From: Streptomyces sp. F001
Lineage (GTDB): Bacteria > Actinomycetota > Actinomycetes > Streptomycetales > Streptomycetaceae
Assembly (NCBI RefSeq): GCF_004187715.1
Contig: NZ_QZWF01000004.1
Location: 1 to 64,000, forward strand
Length of the DNA: 64,000 nt
Reading direction: 5' to 3'
The position numbers and the translations under genes were made by a program. A model generated the notes under the pieces. The model worked only from the letters and a program-made list of their open reading frames with translations. It had not been told where the DNA came from and ran no database searches. Shown here one piece after another: positions 8,181 to 16,827 of the stretch (position 1 is the first letter of the stretch; the number at the start of each line of letters is the position of its first letter).

Positions 8181-8883
8181 ATGGCACACCGTGGGAGACG
8201 CGCGACGGTACGGCTCGCAGTGCTCGTATCAGTGTCGGTGGCTGGCCCTGTGGGGAGGGCCGGCCACCGTGGCGGCCGCGCCGGGGCCGGGCGGGGACAT
8301 CCCCGATCTGGCGGTGGTCATTGCGGGCGGCAGCGGCCGGACGACGGCGTTGCGTTCCGGCGAGCCGGAGTTCGCCCGCCTCTGGCAGCTGCTGGAACCC
8401 GCCTTCGCCGGGACCGAGCGGGTGTCGGACGGCTGGGCCGAGGGCCGGTATCCGCCGGTGCGGATCACCGTGATCTGGGGGCTGACGGGGGTCGGAGGCT
8501 GGCCGCAGTCGAACCGGCCGCCGGGCGGTGACGTGGCCGTCCAACGGCAGGATCAGCTGTTCGTGACCGAGGACGGCACGCCGTGGGTGCGCTCGGATCC
8601 ATCGCCGGATGTGGAGGACGACGACATCCGCTGGCACCGGGCACCGCGCTCGGTGTTCGAGCAGCTGGACGGGGCGAGACTGCTCGGCGGCCAGGACGGG
8701 ACCGGGGCGGCGGGGCCCGGCGCGAGGGCGGGCAGGGCGTCCGGCGCCTGGTGGGCAATACCCGGGCTGGCCGTGGGGCTGGCCCTCGGAGCGGGCGGCA
8801 CGCTGCTGATACGCCGCGCGGCGGCCCGGCCGATGGCCGGACCGCCGCGGGCGGAACCACGCCAGGAGCTGATCGATCTCTGA
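8181..8883 (+). pseudogene. Secreted membrane-anchored protein, frameshifted paralogue of the preceding gene
   Basis: From ATG 8181 the frame gives a good signal peptide (MAHRGRRATVRLAVLVSVSV), but the rest of the protein lies in the next frame from about 8258 onward (GPATVAAAPGPGGDIPDLAV and so on) to the stop at 8883. The switch falls in the run TGGGGAGGG (8251-8259); removing one G restores a continuous VAGPVGGPATVAAAPG. The C-terminal half has a membrane helix (WWAIPGLAVGLALGAGGTLL) and a PRQELIDL tail like its neighbour. If read from an ATG in the second frame at 8155 the protein would have no signal peptide. Either a one-base insertion in the genome or a sequencing error. Confidence 0.65.
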
Positions 8884-8945
8884 GCGCCCGCGGATCTGTG
8901 AGCGGTCTGTGAGCGCCGACCGATCCGTGAGCTCCGTCGGAAGCG

Positions 8946-10397
8946 TCAGCCGAGGTCGACCTCCGGGTAGAGCGGGAAACCGGCCACGAGGTCGGTGGCC
9001 CGGTGGGAGATCTCGTCCGCGATCTTCGGGTCGAGGATGTGCTGGGCCTTGGAGGGCGTGCCCTTGGCGGTGGTGCCGGGCTCGGTGGAGGTGAGGACAC
9101 GGTCGATGAGGCCGGCGACCTCGTCCATCTCGGCGGTGCCCAGGCCACGGGTGGTCAGGGCGGGGGTGCCGATGCGGATGCCGGAGGTGTACCAGGCCCC
9201 GTTGGGGTCGGCCGGGATGGCGTTGCGGTTGGTGACGATGCCGGACTCGAGAAGCGCGGCCTCGGCCTGGCGGCCGGTCAGTCCGTAGGAGGAGGCGACG
9301 TCGATCAGGTTGAGGTGGTTGTCCGTGCCGCCGGTCACCAGGGTCGCGCCCCGGCGCATCAGACCCTCGGCGAGGGCGCGGGAGTTGTCGACGATGCGCT
9401 GGGCGTAGTCACGGAAGGAAGGCTGACGTGCCTCGGCGAGAGCGACGGCCTTGGCGGCCATGACGTGCGGGAGCGGGCCGCCGAGGACCATCGGGCAGCC
9501 GCGGTCGACCTGGTCCTTGAGGGAGTCGTCGCACAGGACCATGCCGCCGCGCGGGCCGCGCAGCGACTTGTGGGTGGTGGTGGTGACGATCTGGGCGTGC
9601 GGAACCGGGTCGAAGTCGCCGGTCAGCACCTTGCCGGCCACCAGACCCGCGAAGTGCGCCATGTCGACCATCAGGGTCGCCCCTACCTCGTCGGCGATCT
9701 CCCGCATGATCCGGAAGTTCACCAGACGAGGGTAGGCGGAGTAGCCGGCGACGATGATCAGCGGCTTGAACTCGCGGGCGGAGGCACGCAGGGCCTCGTA
9801 GTCGAGGAGGCCGGTGGCGGGGTCGGTGCCGTAGGAACGCTGCTCGAACATCTTGCCGGAGATGTTCGGGCGGAAGCCGTGGGTGAGGTGACCGCCGGCG
9901 TCCAGGGACATGCCGAGCATGCGCTGGTTGCCGAAGGCCTGGCGCAGCTCGGCCCAGTCGGCCTCGGAGAGGTCGTTGACCTGGCGGGCACCGGTCTTCT
10001 CCAGGAAGGGGGCCTCGACACGCTGGGCGAGGACGGCCCAGAAGGCGACGAGGTTGGCGTCGATGCCGGAGTGCGGCTGGACGTAGGCGTGGCGGGCGCC
10101 GAAGAGCTCCTTGGCGTGCTCGGCGGCCAGGGACTCGACGGTGTCGACGTTGCGGCAGCCGGCGTAGAAGCGGCGGCCGATGGTGCCCTCGGCGTACTTG
10201 TCGCTGAACCAGTTGCCCATCGCGAGGAGGGTGGCCGGGGAGGCGTAGTTCTCGGACGCGATCAGCTTGAGCATCTCGCGCTGGTCGTGGACTTCCTGGC
10301 CGATGGCGTCGGCGACGCGCGGCTCGACGGCGCGGATCACATCGAGGGCGGAGCGGAAGGCGGTGGATTCAGTGGAGAGGGGCTGCTTCTCTGGCAT
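8946..10397 (-). CDS. glyA: Serine hydroxymethyltransferase (long form)
   Basis: 483 residues; PLP enzyme converting serine and tetrahydrofolate to glycine and 5,10-methylene-THF. The PLP lysine sits in TTTTHKSLRGPRGG, with upstream SHMT landmarks LIASENYASPATL, YAEGTIGRRFYAGC and GGHLTHGF. It is about 60 residues longer than the common ~420-residue bacterial enzyme: extra sequence lies between FWAVLAQRVEAPF and SLDAGGHLTHG. The ATG at 10397 follows GGAGG by five bases. The 5' leader carries a ZTP riboswitch, so expression should respond to the purine/folate alarmone ZTP, which fits the folD, purH and purN genes elsewhere in the window. rocD diverges from it. Confidence 0.95.
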   Translation of the reverse strand: MPEKQPLSTESTAFRSALDVIRAVEPRVADAIGQEVHDQREMLKLIASENYASPATLLAMGNWFSDKYAEGTIGRRFYAGCRNVDTVESLAAEHAKELFGARHAYVQPHSGIDANLVAFWAVLAQRVEAPFLEKTGARQVNDLSEADWAELRQAFGNQRMLGMSLDAGGHLTHGFRPNISGKMFEQRSYGTDPATGLLDYEALRASAREFKPLIIVAGYSAYPRLVNFRIMREIADEVGATLMVDMAHFAGLVAGKVLTGDFDPVPHAQIVTTTTHKSLRGPRGGMVLCDDSLKDQVDRGCPMVLGGPLPHVMAAKAVALAEARQPSFRDYAQRIVDNSRALAEGLMRRGATLVTGGTDNHLNLIDVASSYGLTGRQAEAALLESGIVTNRNAIPADPNGAWYTSGIRIGTPALTTRGLGTAEMDEVAGLIDRVLTSTEPGTTAKGTPSKAQHILDPKIADEISHRATDLVAGFPLYPEVDLG

Positions 10398-10442
10398 GTC
10401 GGCCTCCGGGCGGCGTGGCTTTCAGCGTTCGCGGTTCACGGT

Positions 10443-10541
10443 TCGGCCCAGGCGCACGGCACTCGCTCGTCAGGCCGTCTCAAGGCCCTCGGGGGCCGCT
10501 CCCCGATGGTCGGTCCCATCCCAGCGCGCCAGTCACGGCCC
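10443..10541 (-). ncRNA. ZTP (pfl) riboswitch in the glyA leader
   Basis: Read on the minus strand, the leader contains the conserved ZTP/pfl blocks in order: CGTGACTGGCG (10539-10529), TGGGATGGGACC (10523-10512), the purine-rich GGGGAGCG loop (about 10504-10497), a variable region, and the 3' pseudoknot/ligand-pocket block GCGCCTGGGCC (about 10456-10445). These match the aptamer as I remember it, and glyA is one of the known target genes of this class in actinobacteria. About 45 bases separate the aptamer from the glyA start, with no U-rich terminator visible, so control may be at translation or by Rho. Confidence 0.85.
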
Positions 10542-10637
10542 GCGAGTCAGCCTACCGGGCGCGCCGGACGATCAAGTTCCCGAGTCCACCATGCGAGCGA
10601 GGATAGGAAGGGGGCATCCTCATGTTCGGGAGTTGCC

Positions 10638-11843
10638 GTGACCGCTACGGAAAGCCTTATCGCCGCCGCCGAAGCCCACAGTGCGCACACCTACCACCCG
10701 CTGCCGGTGGTTGTCGCCAGCGCCGACGGGGCGTGGATGACGGACGTGGAGGGCCGACGCTATCTGGATCTGCTGGCCGGTTACTCGGCGCTCAACTTCG
10801 GGCACGGCAACCGGCGGCTGATCGAGGCGGCGAAGGCACAGTTGGAGCGGGTGACGCTGACGTCGCGCGCCTTCCATCACGACCGGTTCGCGGCGTTCTG
10901 CGCGGAGCTGGCGGAACTGTGCGGGATGGAGATGGTGCTGCCGGTGAACACGGGCGCGGAGGCGGTGGAGTCCGCGGTGAAGACGGCCCGGAAGTGGGGG
11001 TACCGGGTCAAGGGCGTGCCCGCGGAGATGGCGAAGATCGTGGTCGCCGGAGGCAACTTCCACGGCCGGACAACGACGATCATCAGCTTCTCCACCGACC
11101 CGGAGGCCCGGGCGGACTTCGGACCGTACACGCCGGGCTTCGCGATCGTGCCGTACGGGGATCTGACGGCGATGCGGGAGGTGATGACCGAGAACACGGT
11201 CGCGGTGCTGCTCGAGCCGATCCAGGGCGAGTCGGGGGTGATCGTGCCGCCGCCGGGTTATCTGCCGGCGGTGCGGGAGCTGACCCGGGAGCGGAACGTG
11301 CTGTTCATCGCCGACGAGATCCAGTCGGGCCTGGGGCGTACGGGGCGGACGTTCGCGTGCGAGCACGAGGGAGTCGTGCCGGACGCCTATGTGCTGGGGA
11401 AGGCGCTGGGCGGCGGGATCGTGCCGGTGTCGGCGGTGGTGTCGTCGGCGGAGGTGCTCGGGGTGTTCCGGCCCGGGGAGCACGGGTCGACGTTCGGCGG
11501 GAACCCGCTGGCCTGTGCGGTGGCGCTGGAGGTGATCGCGATGCTGCGGTCGGGCGAGTACCAGGCGCGAGCGGCGGAACTCGGCGAGCATCTGCACCGG
11601 GAGCTGGCGGCGCTGGCCGGGACCGGGCGGGTGTCGCAGGTGCGCGGGCGCGGGCTGTGGGCGGGTGTGGACATCCACCCGAGGTACGGCACCGGGCGGG
11701 AAGTGTCCGAGAAGCTGATGGACCGGGGCGTGCTGGTGAAGGACACCCACGGTTCCACCATCCGGATCGCGCCACCGCTGGTCATCGGGAAGGAGGACCT
11801 GGACTGGGGGCTGGCCCAACTCCGCGGTGTGCTGGGCCTGTAG
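10638..11843 (+). CDS. rocD: Ornithine aminotransferase
   Basis: 401 residues, class III PLP aminotransferase moving the delta-amino group of ornithine to 2-oxoglutarate to give glutamate semialdehyde (arginine/ornithine breakdown). The PLP lysine is K255 in YVLGKALGGG; the cofactor aspartate motif is LFIADEIQSGLGRTG; PVNTGAEAVESAVKTARKWG is typical of RocD. The GTG at 10638 lies five bases after GGGAG. Nothing downstream on the same strand belongs with it; the convergent ygiC-like gene ends 8 bp away. It diverges from glyA, and the 240 bp between them hold the ZTP riboswitch on the other strand. Confidence 0.92.
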   Translation: MTATESLIAAAEAHSAHTYHPLPVVVASADGAWMTDVEGRRYLDLLAGYSALNFGHGNRRLIEAAKAQLERVTLTSRAFHHDRFAAFCAELAELCGMEMVLPVNTGAEAVESAVKTARKWGYRVKGVPAEMAKIVVAGGNFHGRTTTIISFSTDPEARADFGPYTPGFAIVPYGDLTAMREVMTENTVAVLLEPIQGESGVIVPPPGYLPAVRELTRERNVLFIADEIQSGLGRTGRTFACEHEGVVPDAYVLGKALGGGIVPVSAVVSSAEVLGVFRPGEHGSTFGGNPLACAVALEVIAMLRSGEYQARAAELGEHLHRELAALAGTGRVSQVRGRGLWAGVDIHPRYGTGREVSEKLMDRGVLVKDTHGSTIRIAPPLVIGKEDLDWGLAQLRGVLGL

Positions 11844-11851
11844 GGCTCGTC

Positions 11852-13036
11852 CTAGAGGATGACGTGCGGCAGGAAGCGGGCGTACTCGTCCGTGATCAGG
11901 CCGGAGGACTCGCGGATGCCGAGGCCGGCCGACTCGTCCTCGACGACCCAGGCGCCGAGAACGACGCGATTGCCGTCGAAGTCGGGCAGGGGGGCCAACT
12001 CCTGGTAGCAGCACTGCTCTTCGCGCACGACCGGGTCCGCGCCCGGCTGGTGGACCGTCACTCCGGCGCCCTCGCGGCCGAGCAGGGGCTTGGCGACGTA
12101 GCCGCTGGTCGTGGCCAGTTCGCGGGGGCCGTCGAGGTAGGCGGGGAGGAGGTTGGGGTGGTCCGGGTAGAGCTCCCAGAGGATGGCCAGCAGGGCCTTG
12201 TTGCTCAGCAGCATCTTCCAGGCCGGCTCGATCCACAGGGTGGTGCCGGTGCCGCCGCCGTTGTCGAGGGTGTCGAGGACGTGGTCGGCGAAGCGGTCGG
12301 TGGTGAGCCATTCCCAGGGGTAGAGCTTGAAGCAGCTGCGGATGAAGCGGAGCTTGGTGTCCACGAAGCGGCCGGAGAGGCGGTCCCAGCCGATCTCCTC
12401 CATGGAGATCCAGTCGGTGTCGAGGCCCGCCTGTTCGGCGGTCTCCTTCAGATAGGCGACGGTCATGAGGTCCTCGCCGAGTTCGTCGGCCGAGGAGTAC
12501 GCGAAGTACAGGGGGCTGCCCGGCGGGAGGAGGGCGGCCTGTTTCTTCCAGGCGTCCATCAGGCGTTCGTGCAGGGAGTTCCACTGATCGGCGCCCGGGA
12601 AGCGCTCCTCCATCCAGAACCACTGGGGCGACGCGGCCTCGACGAGGGAGGTGGGGGTGTCGGCGTTGTACTCCAGGAGTTTCACCGGGCCCGTGCCGTC
12701 GTGACGGAGGTCGAACCGGCCGTAGACGGAGGGGAGTTCGGCGCGGCGGTGCCAGGCCTCGGCGACGGCCCGGGCGATGCGCGGGTCGGTGATGCCGAGG
12801 TCGGTGAAGCGGTCGGCGGTGACGATGTGCTCGGCGGCGGCGAGGCACATGCGGTGCAGTTCCTCGACCACGTCCTCCAGCGCCTCCACCTCCGCGAGGG
12901 AGAAGACGTAGTACGCGCTCTCGTCCCAGTAGGGGCGCAGGGAGTTGTCGGGATAGCGGGTGAGCGGGTAGATGAGCCCCTGTTCCTCGACGGTCTGCTG
13001 CCAGCCGGGGCGGGGCTCGATGGTGCGGCGTTCCAC
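11852..13036 (-). CDS. Glutathionylspermidine synthase family protein (YgiC/YjfC-like ATP-grasp)
   Basis: 394 residues. The C-terminal synthetase fold of glutathionylspermidine synthase is recognisable: LPSVYGRFDLRHDGTGPVKL, LLEYNADTPTSLVEAASPQW, YVAKPLLGREGAGV (ATP-grasp lysine and glycine loop) and VVEDESAGLGIRES near the end. The N-terminal amidase of the bifunctional enzyme is absent, as in YgiC/YjfC. These proteins are thought to ligate a peptide or amine in an ATP-dependent manner, but the substrates are not known; actinobacteria lack glutathione, so the product here cannot be glutathionylspermidine. It forms a two-gene operon with the ygiB-like lipoprotein upstream. Start is GTG 13036, seven bases after AAGGAAG. 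Confidence 0.85.
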   Translation of the reverse strand: MERRTIEPRPGWQQTVEEQGLIYPLTRYPDNSLRPYWDESAYYVFSLAEVEALEDVVEELHRMCLAAAEHIVTADRFTDLGITDPRIARAVAEAWHRRAELPSVYGRFDLRHDGTGPVKLLEYNADTPTSLVEAASPQWFWMEERFPGADQWNSLHERLMDAWKKQAALLPPGSPLYFAYSSADELGEDLMTVAYLKETAEQAGLDTDWISMEEIGWDRLSGRFVDTKLRFIRSCFKLYPWEWLTTDRFADHVLDTLDNGGGTGTTLWIEPAWKMLLSNKALLAILWELYPDHPNLLPAYLDGPRELATTSGYVAKPLLGREGAGVTVHQPGADPVVREEQCCYQELAPLPDFDGNRVVLGAWVVEDESAGLGIRESSGLITDEYARFLPHVIL

Positions 13037-13084
13037 GAAGCGGCTTCCTTGCGTGTCCGTCGGATCCTGTGCGGTTCCGCCGGC

Positions 13085-13453
13085 TCAGCCGCCGCCGCTG
13101 CCGGAGCCGCCCGAGCAGCCGAAGCCGCCGCGGTCGACGGCCTCGCTGCGGCTGAAGGTGCCGTAGTCGGCGTAGCCGCCGCTGACGTCGGCGTCGTAGT
13201 ACCAGGCGGCGTTGACACCCTTGGCCGTGCCGGTGCCGGTCTTCTTGCGGCTCTTGCCGTAGGAGGAGCCGGACGAGCCTGACTTGCAGTTCTTGTCGGC
13301 GATGATCTTGTAGCCGTTGATGTAGTCGTAGCTGTCCTTGTCCACGCAGCGGCGGTCCGGCTCGGACCCGCACGACGTGAGGGCCGCCGCGAGGACACCC
13401 ATGCCTCCGAGCACCACCGTGCTCGACCTCAGCCGTCGCCGTGACTCTGCCAT
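13085..13453 (-). CDS. YgiB-like (DUF1190/UPF0441) lipoprotein
   Basis: 122 residues from ATG 13453. A lipoprotein signal peptide ends in the lipobox LTSC (MAESRRRLRSSTVVLGGMGV, then LAAALTSCGS). The mature protein contains DSYDYINGYKIIADKNCKSG and ends GTFSRSEAVDRGGFGCSGGS plus a Gly/Ser tail; the C-terminal 'RGGFG' and its place directly upstream of a YgiC homologue match the ygiB-ygiC pair of enterobacteria. An in-frame extension upstream to 13549 would remove the lipoprotein signal and is rejected. Function unknown; the pairing suggests that the cell-surface protein and the ATP-grasp ligase act together. Confidence 0.75.
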   Translation of the reverse strand: MAESRRRLRSSTVVLGGMGVLAAALTSCGSEPDRRCVDKDSYDYINGYKIIADKNCKSGSSGSSYGKSRKKTGTGTAKGVNAAWYYDADVSGGYADYGTFSRSEAVDRGGFGCSGGSGSGGG

Positions 13454-13874
13454 CTCCGTGTCTCCCCGTTGTGCGCTGCTTCGGACGGTGCGCCTGTCGC
13501 TGATCACCGGCTTACGAGCGGACAGCCTAGAGATCCGGTGAGAGCGCACACGCAGGAGCCCCCACCCGCGGCCACTCCCCTCCTGTTGTTTTGCGTCCTT
13601 TGCGATGGCGTGCGCCCTTGACGCGATGGCCCGCCGATACCGCGACGGGGCCGCCCCTGCCGCCGGTCGGCCTCGACCGAGGGGCGCGAATCAACCCCTT
13701 TTCACCTCCACTTTCCCTGTCCAACCGAATAGCGATCGCAGATCTTTTCCAGTCCTTTACAAGTGATTCTCTGGCGTCAAGGCGGCCGAAAAGATCACAA
13801 AGGGTCGCATTCTGAACAGCAGAAAAAATCGTTGAAGCTTGAACGCAGAGAGACCGCTTTCCGTATTCGAAGGC
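13454..13874 (+). other. Gene-free divergent region
   Basis: 421 bases between the ygiB-like lipoprotein and the monooxygenase remnant. It turns noticeably A/T-rich after about 13690 (for example GAAAAGATCACAAAGGG and CAGAAAAAATCG), unlike the surrounding coding DNA. It must hold the promoters of both flanking transcripts. I see no strong hairpin or known RNA element. Confidence 0.6.
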
Positions 13875-14452
13875 GTGACCAGTAATTCCGTCACTGTCAC
13901 CGTGGCCTATCACGTGACGCTGGGCCGCGAGGCCGACTTCCATACCTGGGGGTGGGACATGCTGAGCGCAAATGCCCGGCAGCCGGGGTTTCTGGGGGTG
14001 GGGTACTTGCCGACGGAGAGGCGCAGTGGCATGTCGTCTATCGCTTCGCCAGCGAGGGAGCGGCCCTGGCATGGGAGAACTCCTCCGCCCGGACGCAGTG
14101 GGACGCCTGGGCGGAGGGCCTCGCCCGGGAGACGGAACGCAGGAGGGTGCGGGGCTCCAAGGCATGGTTCGAGAGCCAGACCCTCACCCCTGCCCCGCCG
14201 GCTCCGCCGTCGAAATGGAAGCTGTGGTTCGTGAATATGAGCGCGGTGTTCCCGCCGGTGCTCCTGTTCAATCTGCTCGTGCTTCCCTATCTCGGCGACC
14301 TCAATCCGCTGATTCGCACGCTGCTGTTGTGCCTATGCGTGACGGCCCTGGTCACCTGGATTCTCATGCCGCGCCTCCAGCGTTTCTTCAGGAAATGGCT
14401 GTATCCACCGATCCAGGCGCTCCGCGGACGGCACAAACGACGGACCGCGTAG
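13875..14452 (+). pseudogene. Antibiotic biosynthesis monooxygenase (ABM) domain membrane protein, frameshifted
   Basis: From GTG 13875 the frame encodes TSNSVTVTVAYHVTLGREAD and continues to GFLGVG near 14003, then breaks; the remainder (LADGEAQWHVVYRFASEGAA onward, to the stop at 14452) is in another frame. One missing G in the GGGG run at 14000-14003 explains it: with five Gs the protein reads GFLGVGVLADGEAQWHV. The N-terminal ~110 residues are a ferredoxin-like ABM domain (AYHV, FLGVG, WHVVYRF), followed by two membrane helices (NMSAVFPPVLLFNLLVLPYL and LLLCLCVTALVTWILMP). It is the first gene of the pab-type cluster. The start codon is uncertain; GAAGG is too close to the GTG. Confidence 0.7.
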
Positions 14453-14482
14453 GCCCGAGAACGATCCGAGGGAGGTGAGCGG

Positions 14483-16470
14483 GTGAAGACCCTGCTCATC
14501 GACAATTACGACTCGTACACGTACAACCTGTTCCAGTTGATCGCCGAGGTCAATGGCGAGGAGCCGGTGGTGATCCGCAATGACGCCCCCGCCGGGGACA
14601 TTCCGGAGCTGCGGAAGTTCGACAACGTGGTGGTGTCACCGGGCCCCGGTCACCCGGCGAAGACGCGTGACTTCGGCATCGGCACCAGGCTGTTCGCCGC
14701 CTCCCCGGTTCCCGTGCTCGGCGTCTGCCTGGACCACCAGGGCATCGCGCTCGGGGAGCAGGGCAGCGTCGTCTCCGCCCCGGAGCCCCGGCACGGGCAT
14801 CTGTCCACGATCCGGCACGACGAACGCGACCTGTTCCAGGGGGTACCGCAGAACTTCACCGCCGTCCGCTACCACTCACTGGCCGTGCGCGAGCCGCTGC
14901 CCGAGACGCTCGAGGCCACCGCCTGGGCGGAGGACGGCGTCCTGATGGGGCTGCGGCACCGCAGCCGGCCCCTGTGGGGCGTGCAGTTCCACCCGGAGTC
15001 CGTGCTCACCGAGTACGGGCACCGCATGCTCGTCAACTTCCGGAACCTCACGGCCGAGCGGGCCCGCAAGCTCCGTACGAAGAACACGGCGGTCCCGGCG
15101 CCGGACGCGTCCCTGCCACGCCCTTCGCTCCACCCACCCGCCACGGCGGACTCCGGCCCCGAGGCCCACACGGACGCTCCCGGCTCCATGGCCCACTCGG
15201 GCACTCCCAGCCCCGGCCCCACGGCCCCGCGGCCCTCTCCCGCCCAGCAGTCACCCCGTCCGCCCTGCCCATCCCCCGCCCCCGTCGAGCCGCCCGTCCC
15301 GCCTACCGTCTGCACACCCGGCGCATCGACACCGCGGTCGACGCAGAGGCCGCCTTCACGCGGATGTTCGCCGCCTCGCGGCGGGCGTTCTGGCTGGACA
15401 GTTCCCTCGTCGAGTCCGGACGGTCGCGGTTCTCGTTCTTCGGTGACGACAGCGGGCCGCTCGCCGAGTTCGTGCACTACGACGTCACCACCGGCCGCTG
15501 CGAGATCGAGCGGGACGGGCGGCCGACGCGCAGGGGGGCGGCGAGCGTGTTCGACTACCTCAAGCGACAACTGGCCAACCGTCACGTGGACGCCACCGGC
15601 CTGCCCTTCGACTTCACCGGCGGCTATGTCGGCTACTTCGGCTACGAGATGAAGGCCGACTGCGGCTCACCCAACCGCCACGGCGCCGAAACCCCGGACG
15701 CCTGCTGGCTGTTCGCCGACCGGATCGTCGTGGTGGACCACCAGGAGGGCCACACCTACGCCGTCTGTCTGGCGGAGGACACCCCGCAGGCCGCGCGGGA
15801 GACCGCCGACTGGCTGGAGAGCGCGCTGGCCCGGCTCACCTGCGTGACGACGGAGCAGGCCGCCCCGCCCGGGCCGGCCGAGGCGGACCCGGCCGCCGCC
15901 GAGCCGTGGCTGGTGCGCGACCGGGCGACGTATCTCGCGGACATCGAGGCGTGTCAGCGGGAGTTGCGGGCGGGCACCAGTTACGAGATCTGCCTGACGA
16001 ACGCCGCCCCGTTGCCCGCCCCGCCCGACGCGTACGCCTTCTACCGGGTGCTGCGCCGCGTCAACCCGGCGCCGTACTCGGCGTTCCTGAGGTCCGGGGA
16101 CCTCGATGTGGCGGGCTCCTCCCCCGAACGGTTCCTGCGGATCGGGCGGGACGGTGTCGCCGAGGCCAGGCCCATCAAGGGCACCGCGCCCCGCGGCGCC
16201 GGGCCGGAGGAGGACGCCCGGCTCCGGGACGCGCTGGCGGCGGACGCCAAGACGCGCGCCGAGAACCTGATGATCGTCGACCTGCTCCGCAACGACCTGG
16301 GCCGGGTCTGCCGGACCGGGACGGTGCGCGTGCCCCGGCTCATGGCCACCGAGACGTACGCGACCGTGCACCAGCTCGTCTCCACCGTGGAGGGCCGACT
16401 GCGGGAGGGCACGGACGCGGTGGACTGCGTCCGTGCCTGCTTCCCCGGCGGGTCGATGACCGGCGCGCCG
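14483..16470 (+). pseudogene. pabAB: Aminodeoxychorismate synthase (fused PabA-PabB), frameshifted and 3'-truncated
   Basis: The N-terminal glutamine amidotransferase domain starts at GTG 14483 after GGGAGGTGAG (MKTLLIDNYDSYTYNLFQLI), with the nucleophile region GVCLDHQGIA and the His/Glu region LWGVQFHPESVL. A Pro/Ala-rich linker follows, in which the frame changes by one base (between about 15060 and 15300). The synthase domain then reads YRLHTRRIDTAVDAEAAFTR, GGYVGYFGYEMKAD, and PIKGTAPRG; Lys in PIKGT is the mark of ADC synthase as opposed to anthranilate synthase. At GGSMTGAP (ending 16470) the protein is cut and joined to an unrelated gene, removing the last conserved catalytic segment. 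The product cannot be active as it stands. Confidence 0.85.
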
Positions 16471-16814
16471 AACGGGTCCTGTGGGTGTCGACGTACCGGT
16501 TCCTGCGCAAGGTCGCGGCCTCGTTCACCGATCCGCACCACCGTGTGCTGCTGGCCGGCGAGGCGGCGCACCTGTTCCCGCCGTTCGGCGCGCGGGGCAT
16601 GAACAGCGGGATCGCGGACGCGGCGGCCCTGTTCAACAGTGCCGCCGCCGGGGCCGCGCTGGACCACCTGCGGCCGCGGCGCCGGGCCGTACGGGTCAAG
16701 CAGCGCGCGGCGGCGGCCCTGGCGCCCGTGCTGCCGTGGTGCGAGTCCTGGCTGGAGCACGCGCCGTACGGGCCCCGGCACGGGGCGTCGGCTGTCGCGG
16801 GCGGCACGTACTGA
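16470..16814 (+). pseudogene. 3' remnant of an FAD-dependent monooxygenase
   Basis: In the frame ending at 16814 the sequence reads ERVLWVSTYRFLRKVAASFT, then DPHHRVLLAGEAAHLFPPFG and ARGMNSGIADAAALFNSAAA. The GEAAHLFPPFGARGMNSGIADA block is the FAD ribityl-binding motif of PheA/TfdB-type aromatic hydroxylases. The N-terminal dinucleotide fold is missing: the remnant is joined directly to pabB around 16470-16472, where the two sequences share only about three bases (GAA). The frame is also different from the upstream PabB frame, so no fusion protein is made. The downstream lyase gene begins 13 bp later. Confidence 0.8.
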
Positions 16815-16827
16815 GGAGGAGCTGTTG

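Noticed and set aside
9003..10637. Plus-strand frame continuous with rocD upstream of the GTG at 10638
   Set aside because: It is antisense to glyA and to the riboswitch; RocD homology begins at 10638 with a ribosome site just before it.
13988..14010. Programmed frameshifting in the ABM-domain gene (GGGGGTGGGG stretch)
   Set aside because: No stimulatory structure or heptameric slippery site is evident, and several other genes in the window break at G/C runs in the same way, so an indel is the simpler explanation.
14483..16602. Anthranilate synthase (TrpE-TrpG) as identity of the fused synthase
   Set aside because: The PIKGT lysine and the neighbouring ADC-lyase-like gene indicate aminodeoxychorismate synthase; TrpE has PIAGT at this position.
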